This document shows, piece by piece, positions 16,408 to 24,757 of a stretch of DNA of 64,000 nucleotides. Below the pieces are notes generated by a model that was not told the origin of the DNA, made no database searches, and was given only the letters and a program-made list of their open reading frames with translations. Each line of letters begins with the position of its first letter. The first letter of the stretch is position 1. Source of the stretch: Microbaculum sp051390635 (lineage in GTDB: Bacteria; Pseudomonadota; Alphaproteobacteria; Rhizobiales; Tepidamorphaceae); contig NZ_JBPODT010000004.1 of NCBI RefSeq assembly GCF_051390635.1, positions 1-64,000 of the forward strand, written 5' to 3'. The position numbers were made by a program, and so were the translations under genes.

Positions 16408-17514
16408 GTGAAACTATCGCGCGACGACTTCCCGCTGCTTCTGCAGCTATTGCAGGCCGACGGCTATACCGTCATCGGCCCCCGGCTCGACGCGGGCGCG
16501 GTCATCTATGACGAGATATCCGGCGTCGACGACCTGCCCGCCGGCTGGACCGACGCGCAGGAGGCGGGACATTACCGGCTGACGCGCGGCGATGATCCCT
16601 CGCTGTTCGGCTATACCGCCGGGGTGCAGTCGTGGAAGCGGTTCCTGTTCAGGCCCCAACGCACGCTCTGGCAGGCCGAGCGCGAGGGCGACGGATTTGC
16701 CATCCGGGCGCACCGGGACGAAACACCTCGCTATGCCTTCGTCGGCATGCGCGCCTGCGAGCTTCACGCGGTCGCGGTCCAGGACAACGTCTTCCTGCGC
16801 GAAGGCGCGACCGAGACCGACTACGCGGCCCGGCGCAAGGACGCGCTGTTCGTCGCCGTCAACTGCGCCACCGCCGGCGGCACGTGTTTCTGCGTTTCGA
16901 TGGAGACCGGCCCCCGGGCGCGGGAAGGCTTCGACCTGGCGCTGACGGAACTCGTCGACGGCGACCGGCACGACTTTCTCGTGGAGACGGGCAGCGACCG
17001 CGGCGCGGCGCTGGCGGCGCGGCTGCCGCTCGTGCCAGCGACAGATGAGGACACCGCCGCCGCCGACGCGCTTCTCGCGCGCACCGCCGCCACGATGGGG
17101 CGGACCATGGATACCGGCGGCATCAAGTCGCTGCTGCAGGACAATCCCGAGCATCCGCGATGGGACGACGTGGCCGCGCGGTGCCTCTCCTGCGCCAACT
17201 GCACCTTCGTCTGCCCGACCTGCTTCTGCCACACCGAGGAGGACGTCACCGATCTCGACGGGCTCAGGGCCGAGCGGCGCCAGCGCTGGGATTCCTGCTT
17301 CACCATGGATTTCTCCCATCTGCCCGGCGGACCGGTGCGCCCCGACGTGCGTTCGCGCTATCGTCAGTGGATGACGCACAAGCTCGCCAACTGGATCGAC
17401 CAGTTCGGGGAAAGCGGCTGCGTCGGCTGCGGGCGCTGCATCACCTGGTGCCCCGCGGGCATCGACATCACGGCGGAGGTGGCGGCGATACGCGCGTCCG
17501 CGGAGGAGTCCTGA
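16408..17514 (+). CDS. hydB: NiFe hydrogenase (group 3b type) beta subunit, 4Fe-4S protein
   Basis: This is the iron-sulfur beta subunit of a group 3b (sulfhydrogenase-like, NADP-coupled) hydrogenase; it relays electrons between the delta and gamma subunits. The roughly 368-residue protein has an N-terminal domain with GMRACELHAVAVQD and CATAGGTCFC, then two C-terminal cysteine sets, CLSCANCTFVCPTCFCH and CVGCGRCITWCP, for 4Fe-4S clusters. I prefer the GTG at 16408, which gives the usual start VKLSRDDFPLLL; a TTG at 16372 would add 12 residues with no family resemblance. It is the first gene of a tight operon; the next gene begins 2 bases after its stop. Confidence 0.9.
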   Translation: MKLSRDDFPLLLQLLQADGYTVIGPRLDAGAVIYDEISGVDDLPAGWTDAQEAGHYRLTRGDDPSLFGYTAGVQSWKRFLFRPQRTLWQAEREGDGFAIRAHRDETPRYAFVGMRACELHAVAVQDNVFLREGATETDYAARRKDALFVAVNCATAGGTCFCVSMETGPRAREGFDLALTELVDGDRHDFLVETGSDRGAALAARLPLVPATDEDTAAADALLARTAATMGRTMDTGGIKSLLQDNPEHPRWDDVAARCLSCANCTFVCPTCFCHTEEDVTDLDGLRAERRQRWDSCFTMDFSHLPGGPVRPDVRSRYRQWMTHKLANWIDQFGESGCVGCGRCITWCPAGIDITAEVAAIRASAEES

Positions 17515-17516
17515 GC

Positions 17517-17978
17517 ATGCGCACTCTCGAATCCGTCATGATCGAGCATCCGTTCTTCCACGGGCTGGAGGACGAGCTGTCGCGCGCGATCGCCGGCTGC
17601 GGCAAACAGGTGCGTTTCGAGACCGGCCAGTATCTCTATCGCCAGGGCGACCCGGCCGACACCTTCTACATCATCCGGCGCGGCAGCGTCGGACTGGAAA
17701 TGCGCGGGCCGCAGGGCAACATGATGTTCGATACCGAGCACCCCGGCGGCGTGCTGAACGCCGCCTGGATCGTGCCGCCCTATCGCTGCAGCACGGACGC
17801 GCGCGCCCTGGAAACGACGGTCGCCGTGGCGCTCAACGGCAAGTGCCTGCGCGACAAGTGCGAGGCCGATCACCACCTGGGCTACGAGCTGATGAAACGC
17901 TTCGTCCCGGTCCTGGTCGACAGACTGACGCACGCGCGGTTCCAGACCCTCGACGTCTACGGCGCGGGCATGGCCTGA
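17517..17978 (+). CDS. Cyclic-nucleotide-binding-fold protein inside the hydrogenase operon
   Basis: This 153-residue protein has a single cNMP-binding/Crp-like beta-barrel (HPFFHGLEDELSRAI, then RFETGQYLYRQGDPADTFYIIRRGSVGLEM) and no helix-turn-helix. The segment where cAMP binders have a phosphate-binding cassette reads GGVLNAAWIVPPYRCSTD; the arginine is kept but the usual glutamate is not, so classical cAMP binding is doubtful. It contains several cysteines (RCS, KCLRDKC). GGAGGAG lies 8 bases before the ATG, and the stop overlaps the gamma-subunit start (TGATG). Tight coupling between beta and gamma genes suggests an extra regulatory or structural subunit of the hydrogenase. Confidence 0.85.
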   Translation: MRTLESVMIEHPFFHGLEDELSRAIAGCGKQVRFETGQYLYRQGDPADTFYIIRRGSVGLEMRGPQGNMMFDTEHPGGVLNAAWIVPPYRCSTDARALETTVAVALNGKCLRDKCEADHHLGYELMKRFVPVLVDRLTHARFQTLDVYGAGMA

Positions 17979-18841
17979 TGCACGCACGCGCGGCGCCCCT
18001 GTCCGACCCGATGATCCCGCGCCTGTTCGCGGTGCGCGCGCGGCGCGACGAGACCGAGGACACCTGCACCTTCGATCTCGAACCGCGCGATCTCGAACTG
18101 CTCGGCGGCGCCCTGCCCTTGGCGTTCGCGCCGGGCCAGTTCAACATGCTCTACCTGTTCGGCCTGGGCGAGGTGGCGATCAGCATCAGCGGCGATCCGG
18201 CCGATGCCGGCCGGCTGGTCCACACGGTGCGGTCCGTTGGCAGCGTCACGCGCGGGTTTTCGCGGCTACAGCCGGGCCAGACCGTCGGCGTGCGCGGGCC
18301 GTTCGGCACCGCCTGGCCGACGCGGGAGGCGGAGGGACGCGACGTCCTGATCCTCGCCGGCGGCCTCGGGCTGGCGCCGTTGCGGCCGGCCATCCTGCGG
18401 ATCCTGGCCGAGCGGCGGCGCTACCGCCGGGTCTATCTTTTCTACGGCACCCGAAACCCGCAGATGCTCCTGTTCAGGGACGACCTGGAACGCTGGCGCA
18501 ACACACCCGATCTGGCGTTCGAGATCACGGTGGACCACGCCGACACCACCTGGCACGGGCGCGTCGGCGTCATCACCAAGTTGATCGCCGCCGCCGACTT
18601 CGATCCGGACCGGTCGACGGCCTTCCTGTGCGGCCCCGAGATCATGATGCACTTCTCGGCAGAAGCGCTGAAGGCGCGCGGCATGCGCGGCGCCGACATC
18701 CACGTGTCGCTGGAGCGGAACATGAAATGCGCGATCGGCCATTGCGGCCACTGCCAGCTCGGCCCCGCCTTCATCTGCCGCGACGGGCCGGTGTTCCCGC
18801 ACGACCGCGTCGCCGGCCTGCTCGCCGTGCAGGGGCTGTGA
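17978..18841 (+). CDS. hydG: NiFe hydrogenase (group 3b type) gamma subunit, FAD/NAD(P)-binding
   Basis: This is the 287-residue diaphorase subunit that exchanges electrons with NADP(H). It resembles ferredoxin-NADP reductases: an FAD-binding barrel with PGQFNMLYLFGLGEV, a nucleotide-binding half with LILAGGLGLAPLRP and FLCGPEIMMHFS, and a C-terminal 2Fe-2S site in KCAIGHCGHCQLGPAFIC. The ATG at 17978 overlaps the preceding stop; a second ATG 11 codons later is possible. It is followed by the delta gene 2 bases after its stop. Confidence 0.92.
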   Translation: MHARAAPLSDPMIPRLFAVRARRDETEDTCTFDLEPRDLELLGGALPLAFAPGQFNMLYLFGLGEVAISISGDPADAGRLVHTVRSVGSVTRGFSRLQPGQTVGVRGPFGTAWPTREAEGRDVLILAGGLGLAPLRPAILRILAERRRYRRVYLFYGTRNPQMLLFRDDLERWRNTPDLAFEITVDHADTTWHGRVGVITKLIAAADFDPDRSTAFLCGPEIMMHFSAEALKARGMRGADIHVSLERNMKCAIGHCGHCQLGPAFICRDGPVFPHDRVAGLLAVQGL

Positions 18842-18843
18842 CG

Positions 18844-19635
18844 ATGGCGGCGCGCAAGCCCAAGCTGGCGGTCTGGAAATTCGCCTCCTGCGACGGTTGC
18901 CAGCTGTCGCTGCTCGACCTGGAGGACGAGCTGCTGGCGCTTGCCGGCGCCGTCGAGATCGCCCAGTTCCTCGAAGCCTCCAGCGCCGTCGTCGCGGGGC
19001 CCTACGACCTGTCGCTGGTCGAGGGGTCCATCACCACGGCGCACGATGCCGAGCGGATCCGGCAGGTGCGCGCCCAGTCGAAGGCGCTCGTCACCATCGG
19101 CGCCTGCGCGACCGCCGGCGGCATCCAGGCGCTGCGCAACTTCCACGATATCGACGACTTCATCGCCGCCGTCTACGCCAGACCCGACTACATCGACACG
19201 CTGGCGACCTCCACCGCGATCGCCGATCACGTGCCGGTCGATTTCGAGCTGCGCGGCTGCCCGGTCAACAAGTACCAGCTTCTCGAGGTGGTCAGCGCCT
19301 TCGCCTTCGGCCGCCGGCCGGCGGTCTCTGGCCACAGCGTCTGCCTCGAATGCAAGATGCGCGGCACCGTCTGCGTGACGGTCGCGCACGGCACCCCATG
19401 CCTGGGACCGGTGACGCAGGCCGGCTGCGGCGCCATCTGCCCGGCCTACGACCGCGGCTGCTACGGCTGCTACGGGCCGCAGGACACGCCCGAGATGCCG
19501 GCGATCAGCACCGTGCTGGCCCGCCACGGCATGACCCCGCGCGACATCCAGCGGATCCTGAGCACCTTCAACGCGGCCGCCCCGCCGTTCCGGGAGGAGA
19601 GCGAGCGCCATGACGCAGCGCACGATCAAGGTTGA
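18844..19635 (+). CDS. hydD: NiFe hydrogenase (group 3b type) delta (small) subunit
   Basis: This is the 263-residue small subunit that holds the proximal and further iron-sulfur clusters beside the NiFe site. Cysteine motifs include FASCDGCQLSLL near the N-terminus, TIGACATAGG, RGCPVNKYQ, and a C-terminal run CLECKMRGTVC...GCGAICP...GCYGCYGP. No twin-arginine signal is present, which fits a cytoplasmic enzyme. The gene overlaps the start of the alpha-subunit gene by 26 bases. Confidence 0.93.
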   Translation: MAARKPKLAVWKFASCDGCQLSLLDLEDELLALAGAVEIAQFLEASSAVVAGPYDLSLVEGSITTAHDAERIRQVRAQSKALVTIGACATAGGIQALRNFHDIDDFIAAVYARPDYIDTLATSTAIADHVPVDFELRGCPVNKYQLLEVVSAFAFGRRPAVSGHSVCLECKMRGTVCVTVAHGTPCLGPVTQAGCGAICPAYDRGCYGCYGPQDTPEMPAISTVLARHGMTPRDIQRILSTFNAAAPPFREESERHDAAHDQG

Positions 19636-20911
19636 GCAGCTCGCCCGCGTCGAGGGCGAAGGCGCGCTGCACGTGCGCCTGCGCGACGGGGCGATCGAGC
19701 ATGTCGAGCTGAACATCTACGAACCGCCGCGCTTCTTCGAGGCGCTGCTGCGCGGACGCGACTTCCGCGAGGCCGCCGACATCACCGCGCGGATCTGCGG
19801 CATCTGCCCGGTCGCCTACCAGATGAGCGCCGTCCACGCGATGGAGGCGGCCTGCGGCGTCCAAGTCGGCGGGGCGCTGCGCGACCTGCGCCGGCTGCTG
19901 TATTGCGGCGAGTGGATCGAAAGCCACGTGCTGCACATCCACATGCTGCACGCGCCCGATTTCCTCGGCTTCGACAGCGTGGTCGACATGGCCCGCGACC
20001 ACCGGGCGGCGGTGCAGCGGGCCCTGCGCATGAAGAAGGCCGGCAACGATATCGTCGCCACGCTCGGCGGGCGCGAGGTGCATCCGATCAACGTGCGCGT
20101 CGGCGGGTTCTATCGCGCCCCGCGCAAAAGTGAGCTCGCGGTGCTGCGCGACGAGCTTCTGTGGGCGCGCGACGCCGCCCGCGAGACCGTGCTGTGGACG
20201 GCCGCGCTCGACTGTCCCGACTTCGAGCGCGACTACACGTTCGTCGCGCTGCGGCCCGAGGACGAATACCCCATGTCGGAGGGCCGCATCGCCTCCAGCG
20301 GCGGCATCAACATCGCGCCGGACGACTACGAGGACACCTTCGAGGAAGTACACGTCGCCCATTCCACCGCGCTGCACGCGCAAATCAGGGGCGGCGGGCC
20401 CTATCTCACCGGTCCGCTGGCGCGCTACGCGCTGAACTTCGAGCGACTGCCCGAGCCAGTGCGCTCGGTGGCGCGGGAGGCGGGTCTCGGGCCGGTCTGC
20501 CGCAATCCGTTCCGCAGCATCGTCGTGCGCGCGGTCGAGGTGCTGTTCGCCTTCGAGGAGGCCTTGCGCCTGATCGATGCCTACGCGCCACCAGCCGAAC
20601 CCGCCGTGCCCGTGACGCCGCGCGATGGTCGCGGCGCCTGGGCAACGGAAGCGCCGCGCGGCCTGCTCTTCCACCGCTACGACATTACCGCCGACGGGTC
20701 CATTCAAAGCGCCCGGATCGTGCCGCCGACGGCCCAGAACCAGCCGACCATAGAGGACGACCTGCGCGGCGTGCTCGCCGCCAACCTGTCGATGGCGGAC
20801 GAGGCGCTGAAGCTGCGCTGCGAGCAGACGATCCGCAACTACGATCCCTGCATCTCCTGCGCGACCCATTTCCTGACGCTCGATATCGACCGCGGCGAGG
20901 ACAGGGCATGA
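19610..20911 (+). CDS. hydA: NiFe hydrogenase (group 3b type) alpha (large, catalytic) subunit
   Basis: This 433-residue subunit binds the NiFe(CN)2CO centre. The L1 motif RICGICPVAYQ is near residue 62 and the L2 motif DPCISCATHF is near the C-terminus, giving all four nickel-ligating cysteines. The tail after L2 is short, as expected for a peptide removed or trimmed by a maturation protease; such a protease gene follows with an ATGA overlap. The enzyme should be reversible and cytoplasmic, either consuming H2 to reduce NADP or disposing of reductant. Confidence 0.95.
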   Translation: MTQRTIKVEQLARVEGEGALHVRLRDGAIEHVELNIYEPPRFFEALLRGRDFREAADITARICGICPVAYQMSAVHAMEAACGVQVGGALRDLRRLLYCGEWIESHVLHIHMLHAPDFLGFDSVVDMARDHRAAVQRALRMKKAGNDIVATLGGREVHPINVRVGGFYRAPRKSELAVLRDELLWARDAARETVLWTAALDCPDFERDYTFVALRPEDEYPMSEGRIASSGGINIAPDDYEDTFEEVHVAHSTALHAQIRGGGPYLTGPLARYALNFERLPEPVRSVAREAGLGPVCRNPFRSIVVRAVEVLFAFEEALRLIDAYAPPAEPAVPVTPRDGRGAWATEAPRGLLFHRYDITADGSIQSARIVPPTAQNQPTIEDDLRGVLAANLSMADEALKLRCEQTIRNYDPCISCATHFLTLDIDRGEDRA

Positions 20912-21378
20912 CGGACCGCCTCGTCATCGGAGTGGGCAACGCCGATCGCGGCGACGACGCGGCCGGACTGATCGCTGCGGGATTTATCGCGGATGCCGGC
21001 CTCGATGGCGTGCGGGTGATCCGATCGGCGGCCGAGCCGCAGAGCCTGATACAGGCGTGGCGCGGCGTACCGGCGGTCTGGCTCGTCGACGCCTGCGCGC
21101 CGATGACGCGCGCCGGGGCCGTTCACCGCTTCGAGGCCCATGCGGCGCCGCTGCCGGAACGCCTCGGCGCCCTGTCGTCCCACGGCATCGGCCTGGCCAC
21201 GACCATCGAGCTTGCCCGCGCGCTCGGCGCGCTGCCGCCCCGCCTGACCGTGTACGCGATCGAGGCGGCGGCCTTCGCGCCCGGCGGACGGCTCACGCCG
21301 GCGGTGGCGGAGGCCGCGCGCCGCGTCGCCGAGGAGATTTGTGCGGAACTCGCCGCACATCCGGAGCCGGCCGCCTAG
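20908..21378 (+). CDS. Hydrogenase maturation protease
   Basis: This 156-residue protein belongs to the HyaD/HybD/HycI endopeptidase family that cleaves the C-terminal extension of hydrogenase large subunits after nickel insertion. The N-terminal VIGVGNADRGDDAAGL contains the metal-binding acidic residue, a second acidic residue occurs in WLVDAC, and the SSHGIGL histidine is present. It is coupled to hydA by an ATGA overlap and is the last gene of the structural operon, facing hypE. Confidence 0.9.
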   Translation: MTDRLVIGVGNADRGDDAAGLIAAGFIADAGLDGVRVIRSAAEPQSLIQAWRGVPAVWLVDACAPMTRAGAVHRFEAHAAPLPERLGALSSHGIGLATTIELARALGALPPRLTVYAIEAAAFAPGGRLTPAVAEAARRVAEEICAELAAHPEPAA

Positions 21379-21386
21379 GAACGGCG

Positions 21387-22421
21387 TCAGCAGATCCGCG
21401 GCAGCGGATCGTCCTCCAGTTCCTCCAGCACGCGCTCCCCGCCGATCTCCGTTTCCAGGATCACCTGCGCCGGCCCCTCGATCATGCGGCCGATCATCGC
21501 GGCGTCCGCGCCGCCCGGCAGGGCGCGCCACAGCGCGAGGACATCGTCGGCGACCTGCGGCGACACGACCGCCACGACGCGGCCCTCGCAGGCCAGATAA
21601 TAGGGATCGTAGCCCAGCATCTCGCACACCGAGCGCACCGCGTCGCGTACCGGCACGGACGGCTCGGCGAGCCGGACCGTCAGCGCTGTCGCCGCGGCGA
21701 TCTCGTGCGCGACGGTGGCAAGGCCGCCGCGGGTCGGATCGCGCATGAAGCGAACGCCCGGCATCGTCGCGAGCGGCGCCGTGAACGGAGCGACGGAGGC
21801 GCAGTCCGAGGCGACGCTGCCCTTCAGATCGAAATCCTCGCGCGCCAGCATCACCGCGATGCCATGATCGCCGACGGGGCCGCTGACCAGCAGCGCATCG
21901 CCGGCGCGCACCTGCGCCATGCCGAGCCGGCACCCGTCGGCGCGCAGGCCCACCCCGGTGGTGGCGAGATAGAGGCCGCCGCCCTGCCCGCGCGGGACGA
22001 CCTTGGTGTCGCCGGCGACCACGTGCACATCAGCGTCGCGGGCGGCGGCGGCGAGGCTCCTGACGATGCGGTCAAGGCAGGCGACTTCGAGCCCCTCCTC
22101 GATGATCGCGTTGAGGGTGAGGTATTTCGGCGTCGCGCCGGCGACGGCTAGATCGTTGACGGTCCCGTTGACGGCGAGCGAGCCGATGTCGCCGCCGGGG
22201 AATTCGAGCGGCTGCACCGTGAACGCGTCGGTGGTGATGTACGGTACGAAACCGGCCTCCAGGCCGATCGGGGCGGCATCGAGCCCGATGTCGAGACCCG
22301 TGTCGAGCCCCGTATCGAGGCCGGGATCGGCGAGATGCCTGGCGAAAACCGCCTCGATCAGCTCCCGCATGAAACGGCCCCCGTTGCCGTGCGCGAGCTC
22401 CACGTGCCGGGCGTCTGTCAT
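21387..22421 (-). CDS. hypE: Hydrogenase expression/formation protein HypE
   Basis: HypE dehydrates the carbamoyl group from HypF into the cyanide ligand of the NiFe centre. The 344-residue protein has family features: ELAHGNGGRFMRELI, TTDAFTVQPLEFPGGDIGSLAVNGTVNDLAVAGA, VVAGDTKVVPRG and the C-terminal PRIC, whose last cysteine carries the group. Between residues 33 and 55 it has a short tandem peptide repeat (GLDT units) where other HypE proteins have a brief loop. ATG at 22421 overlaps the hypF stop. It is the last gene of hypCABDFE. Confidence 0.95.
   Translation of the reverse strand: MTDARHVELAHGNGGRFMRELIEAVFARHLADPGLDTGLDTGLDIGLDAAPIGLEAGFVPYITTDAFTVQPLEFPGGDIGSLAVNGTVNDLAVAGATPKYLTLNAIIEEGLEVACLDRIVRSLAAAARDADVHVVAGDTKVVPRGQGGGLYLATTGVGLRADGCRLGMAQVRAGDALLVSGPVGDHGIAVMLAREDFDLKGSVASDCASVAPFTAPLATMPGVRFMRDPTRGGLATVAHEIAAATALTVRLAEPSVPVRDAVRSVCEMLGYDPYYLACEGRVVAVVSPQVADDVLALWRALPGGADAAMIGRMIEGPAQVILETEIGGERVLEELEDDPLPRIC
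22276..22323. repeat. 12-bp tandem repeat inside hypE
   Basis: Four degenerate copies of a 12-bp unit built around TCGAG encode a GLDx repeat near residue 35-50 of HypE. The unit keeps the frame, so copy number can change without breaking the gene. Confidence 0.75.
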
Positions 22422-24757
22422 GCCTGTCCGCTGCCTCGGGTATCGTCGCCGCGGCCATCGTCGCCGCGGGCGCCACGATACAGCGCTTCGACGAGTTGTC
22501 CGAACGCCAGCCCGCCGTCGTTGGCCGGCAGCGCCTCCGGAAGATAGGCGGTAATCCCCGCCGCCGCGAGCAGCGCGCAGACGCGCTCGGCCAGCCGCCG
22601 GTTCTGGAAGACGCCGCCCGTCAGCCCGACCGCGCGAACCTCCTCGGTCCGCGCCAGCGCCGTCGCCTGATCGACGAGCGTACGCGCCATGCTCTCGTGA
22701 AACAGTGCGGCGCGGGCGCCGGCGGGCAGGGTCGCATCGGCGATCACCGGCAGCAGCGGCGCCCAGTCGCTGCGCCACAGCCCGTCCGGATCGCGGGCGA
22801 GCGGCAGCGGCACCGCCTCACCGGTCGCATCGGCCGCGCTTTCCAGCAGCATCGGCCCCTGCCCCTCGAACGTGACGACGTCGACGCCGAGGATCAGCGC
22901 GGCGGCGGCATCGAACAGGCGGCCCACGGAGGAGGTCCGCGCGGTTCCTACGCCCTTGCGCCAGGCCTGGGCGGCGAGGCCGGCACCGTCGGCGGCCGGC
23001 GCGAAGGCATGGCCCGCCTCCCACATCACGGCGGCGGCCGAACGCCAGGGCTCGCGCCCGGCCCGGTCGCCGCCGGTGAGCCGAAACGGCCGCATGCTGG
23101 CGACGCGACGCCAGCAGCCGGGGGCTCCGAGCAACGCCTCGCCGCCCCAAAGCTCGTCCCGATCCCTGCCGTCGGTGCCAAGGCCGATGCCGTCCCAGGC
23201 GAACACCAGCCAGCGATCGATCCGCGCCGCCTCCCCGGCGAGCGCCGAGGCATGGGCGGCATGGTGCTGCACCTGCATCAGCGGCAAACCGCTGTCGCGC
23301 GCCCAGCGCGTGGAGGCGTAGCCGGGATGGGCGTCGCAGACGACGCGCCGGGCCTCGACCCGGTAGAGCGCCTGCAGGTCGGCGACGACCTGTTCGAAGA
23401 CGCGCCGGCTGCGCGGGCTGTCCAGTTCGCCGATATGCGGCGACACGACGGCGCGGCGGCCCCAGCCGAGCGCGACGGCGCCCTTCATCTGCCCGCCGAC
23501 GGCCAATGTCGGCTCGGCGAAGGCACGCGGCAGGTCGATCTCCAGTGGGGCCAGGCCGCGGCCGAGACGGACCGGACGCGGCTTGCCGGCGATCACGCGA
23601 ACGACGGAATCGTCGGCGGGCCGGACGATCGGCCGGTCGTGGTGCAGGAACGCCGTCGCCACGCCACCCAGCCGCGCCTCGGCCTCGGCATCGTCGGTGA
23701 GGACCGGCTCGCCGCTGACGTTTCCCGAGGTCGCGACCAGCGGCGCGGCGAAATCCGACAGCAGCAGGTGGTGCAGCGGGCTGTAGGGAAGGAAGACGCC
23801 CAGCTCGGCGAGGCCCGGCGCCAGCGCGGCGCTCAGACCGCTCCCGGCCCTGCGGCGGGCGAGGACGATCGTGCGGCGCGGATCGGCGCAGGCGCGCGCT
23901 TCGGCATCGTCCAGCGCGACATGCGCCCGCGCCGCGTCGAGCCCGTCCGCCCCGACATGCGGGACCATGACCGCCAGCGGCTTGTGCGGGCGGCGCTTGC
24001 GCGCGCGCAACGCTTTGACGGCCGCGTCGCTGGCGGCGTCGCACATCAGGTGATAGCCACCGATGCCCTTCGTCGCCACGATGCCGCCGCCGCGCAGATG
24101 CGCGACCGCCGCGGCCAGCGCTTCGCCGCCGGTGACGGCGGCGGCGTCGCTGCGGAAGGTCAGGCGCGGCCCGCAATCCGGGCAGCCGAGCGGCTGGGCA
24201 TGGAAGCGCCGGTCGCGCGGATCCTCGTATTCGCCCCGGCACGCGGCACAGAGCGCGAAACCGGCCATCGCGGTGTTCGGCCGGTCGTAGGGCAGCGCCT
24301 CGATGATGGTGTAGCGCGGCCCGCACTGGGTGCAGTTGGTGAAGGGGTAGCGATGGCGGCGCTCGCGCGGATCGGCCATCTCCGCGCGGCACGCCTCGCA
24401 GCAGAACATGTCCGGCGGCACGTGGATGTCGGCGTCGTCACCTGTTTCGCTGGCCACGATCGTGAACCGATCCGCCCCCTCGGCGACGGTGTCCTCGGCG
24501 CGTTCGAGGCGCGGTTCGGCGAAGGGCGGAGCCTCCTCGTTCAGCGCGGCCTCGAAGCGGACAAGCGCGCGCGCCGGCCCCTCGACGTGAATGACAACCC
24601 CGCCGGCGCCGTTGCGGACCCAGCCGGACAGCCCGAGCGCCGTCGCCGTGCGGTAGACGAACGGCCGGAACCCGACCCCCTGCACCCGACCGCCGATGAC
24701 GATGCGGCGGGCAGACCGTTCGGCGACCCGGCCGCTATCCGGCAACGGCGCGGTCAT
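22418..24757 (-). CDS. hypF: Carbamoyltransferase HypF
   Basis: HypF makes carbamoyl-adenylate from carbamoyl phosphate and ATP and loads it on HypE. The 779-residue protein shows the full domain order: acylphosphatase (RVQGVGFRPFVYR), two zinc fingers (CCEAC ... CTQCGPRYT and CAAC ... CPDCGPRL), a YrdC-like domain (GGIVATKGIGGYHLMCDA) and a C-terminal Kae1-like domain with HHAAHAS and GVFQNRRL. It overlaps hypD by 23 bases and hypE by 4. Confidence 0.96.
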   Translation of the reverse strand: MTAPLPDSGRVAERSARRIVIGGRVQGVGFRPFVYRTATALGLSGWVRNGAGGVVIHVEGPARALVRFEAALNEEAPPFAEPRLERAEDTVAEGADRFTIVASETGDDADIHVPPDMFCCEACRAEMADPRERRHRYPFTNCTQCGPRYTIIEALPYDRPNTAMAGFALCAACRGEYEDPRDRRFHAQPLGCPDCGPRLTFRSDAAAVTGGEALAAAVAHLRGGGIVATKGIGGYHLMCDAASDAAVKALRARKRRPHKPLAVMVPHVGADGLDAARAHVALDDAEARACADPRRTIVLARRRAGSGLSAALAPGLAELGVFLPYSPLHHLLLSDFAAPLVATSGNVSGEPVLTDDAEAEARLGGVATAFLHHDRPIVRPADDSVVRVIAGKPRPVRLGRGLAPLEIDLPRAFAEPTLAVGGQMKGAVALGWGRRAVVSPHIGELDSPRSRRVFEQVVADLQALYRVEARRVVCDAHPGYASTRWARDSGLPLMQVQHHAAHASALAGEAARIDRWLVFAWDGIGLGTDGRDRDELWGGEALLGAPGCWRRVASMRPFRLTGGDRAGREPWRSAAAVMWEAGHAFAPAADGAGLAAQAWRKGVGTARTSSVGRLFDAAAALILGVDVVTFEGQGPMLLESAADATGEAVPLPLARDPDGLWRSDWAPLLPVIADATLPAGARAALFHESMARTLVDQATALARTEEVRAVGLTGGVFQNRRLAERVCALLAAAGITAYLPEALPANDGGLAFGQLVEALYRGARGDDGRGDDTRGSGQA

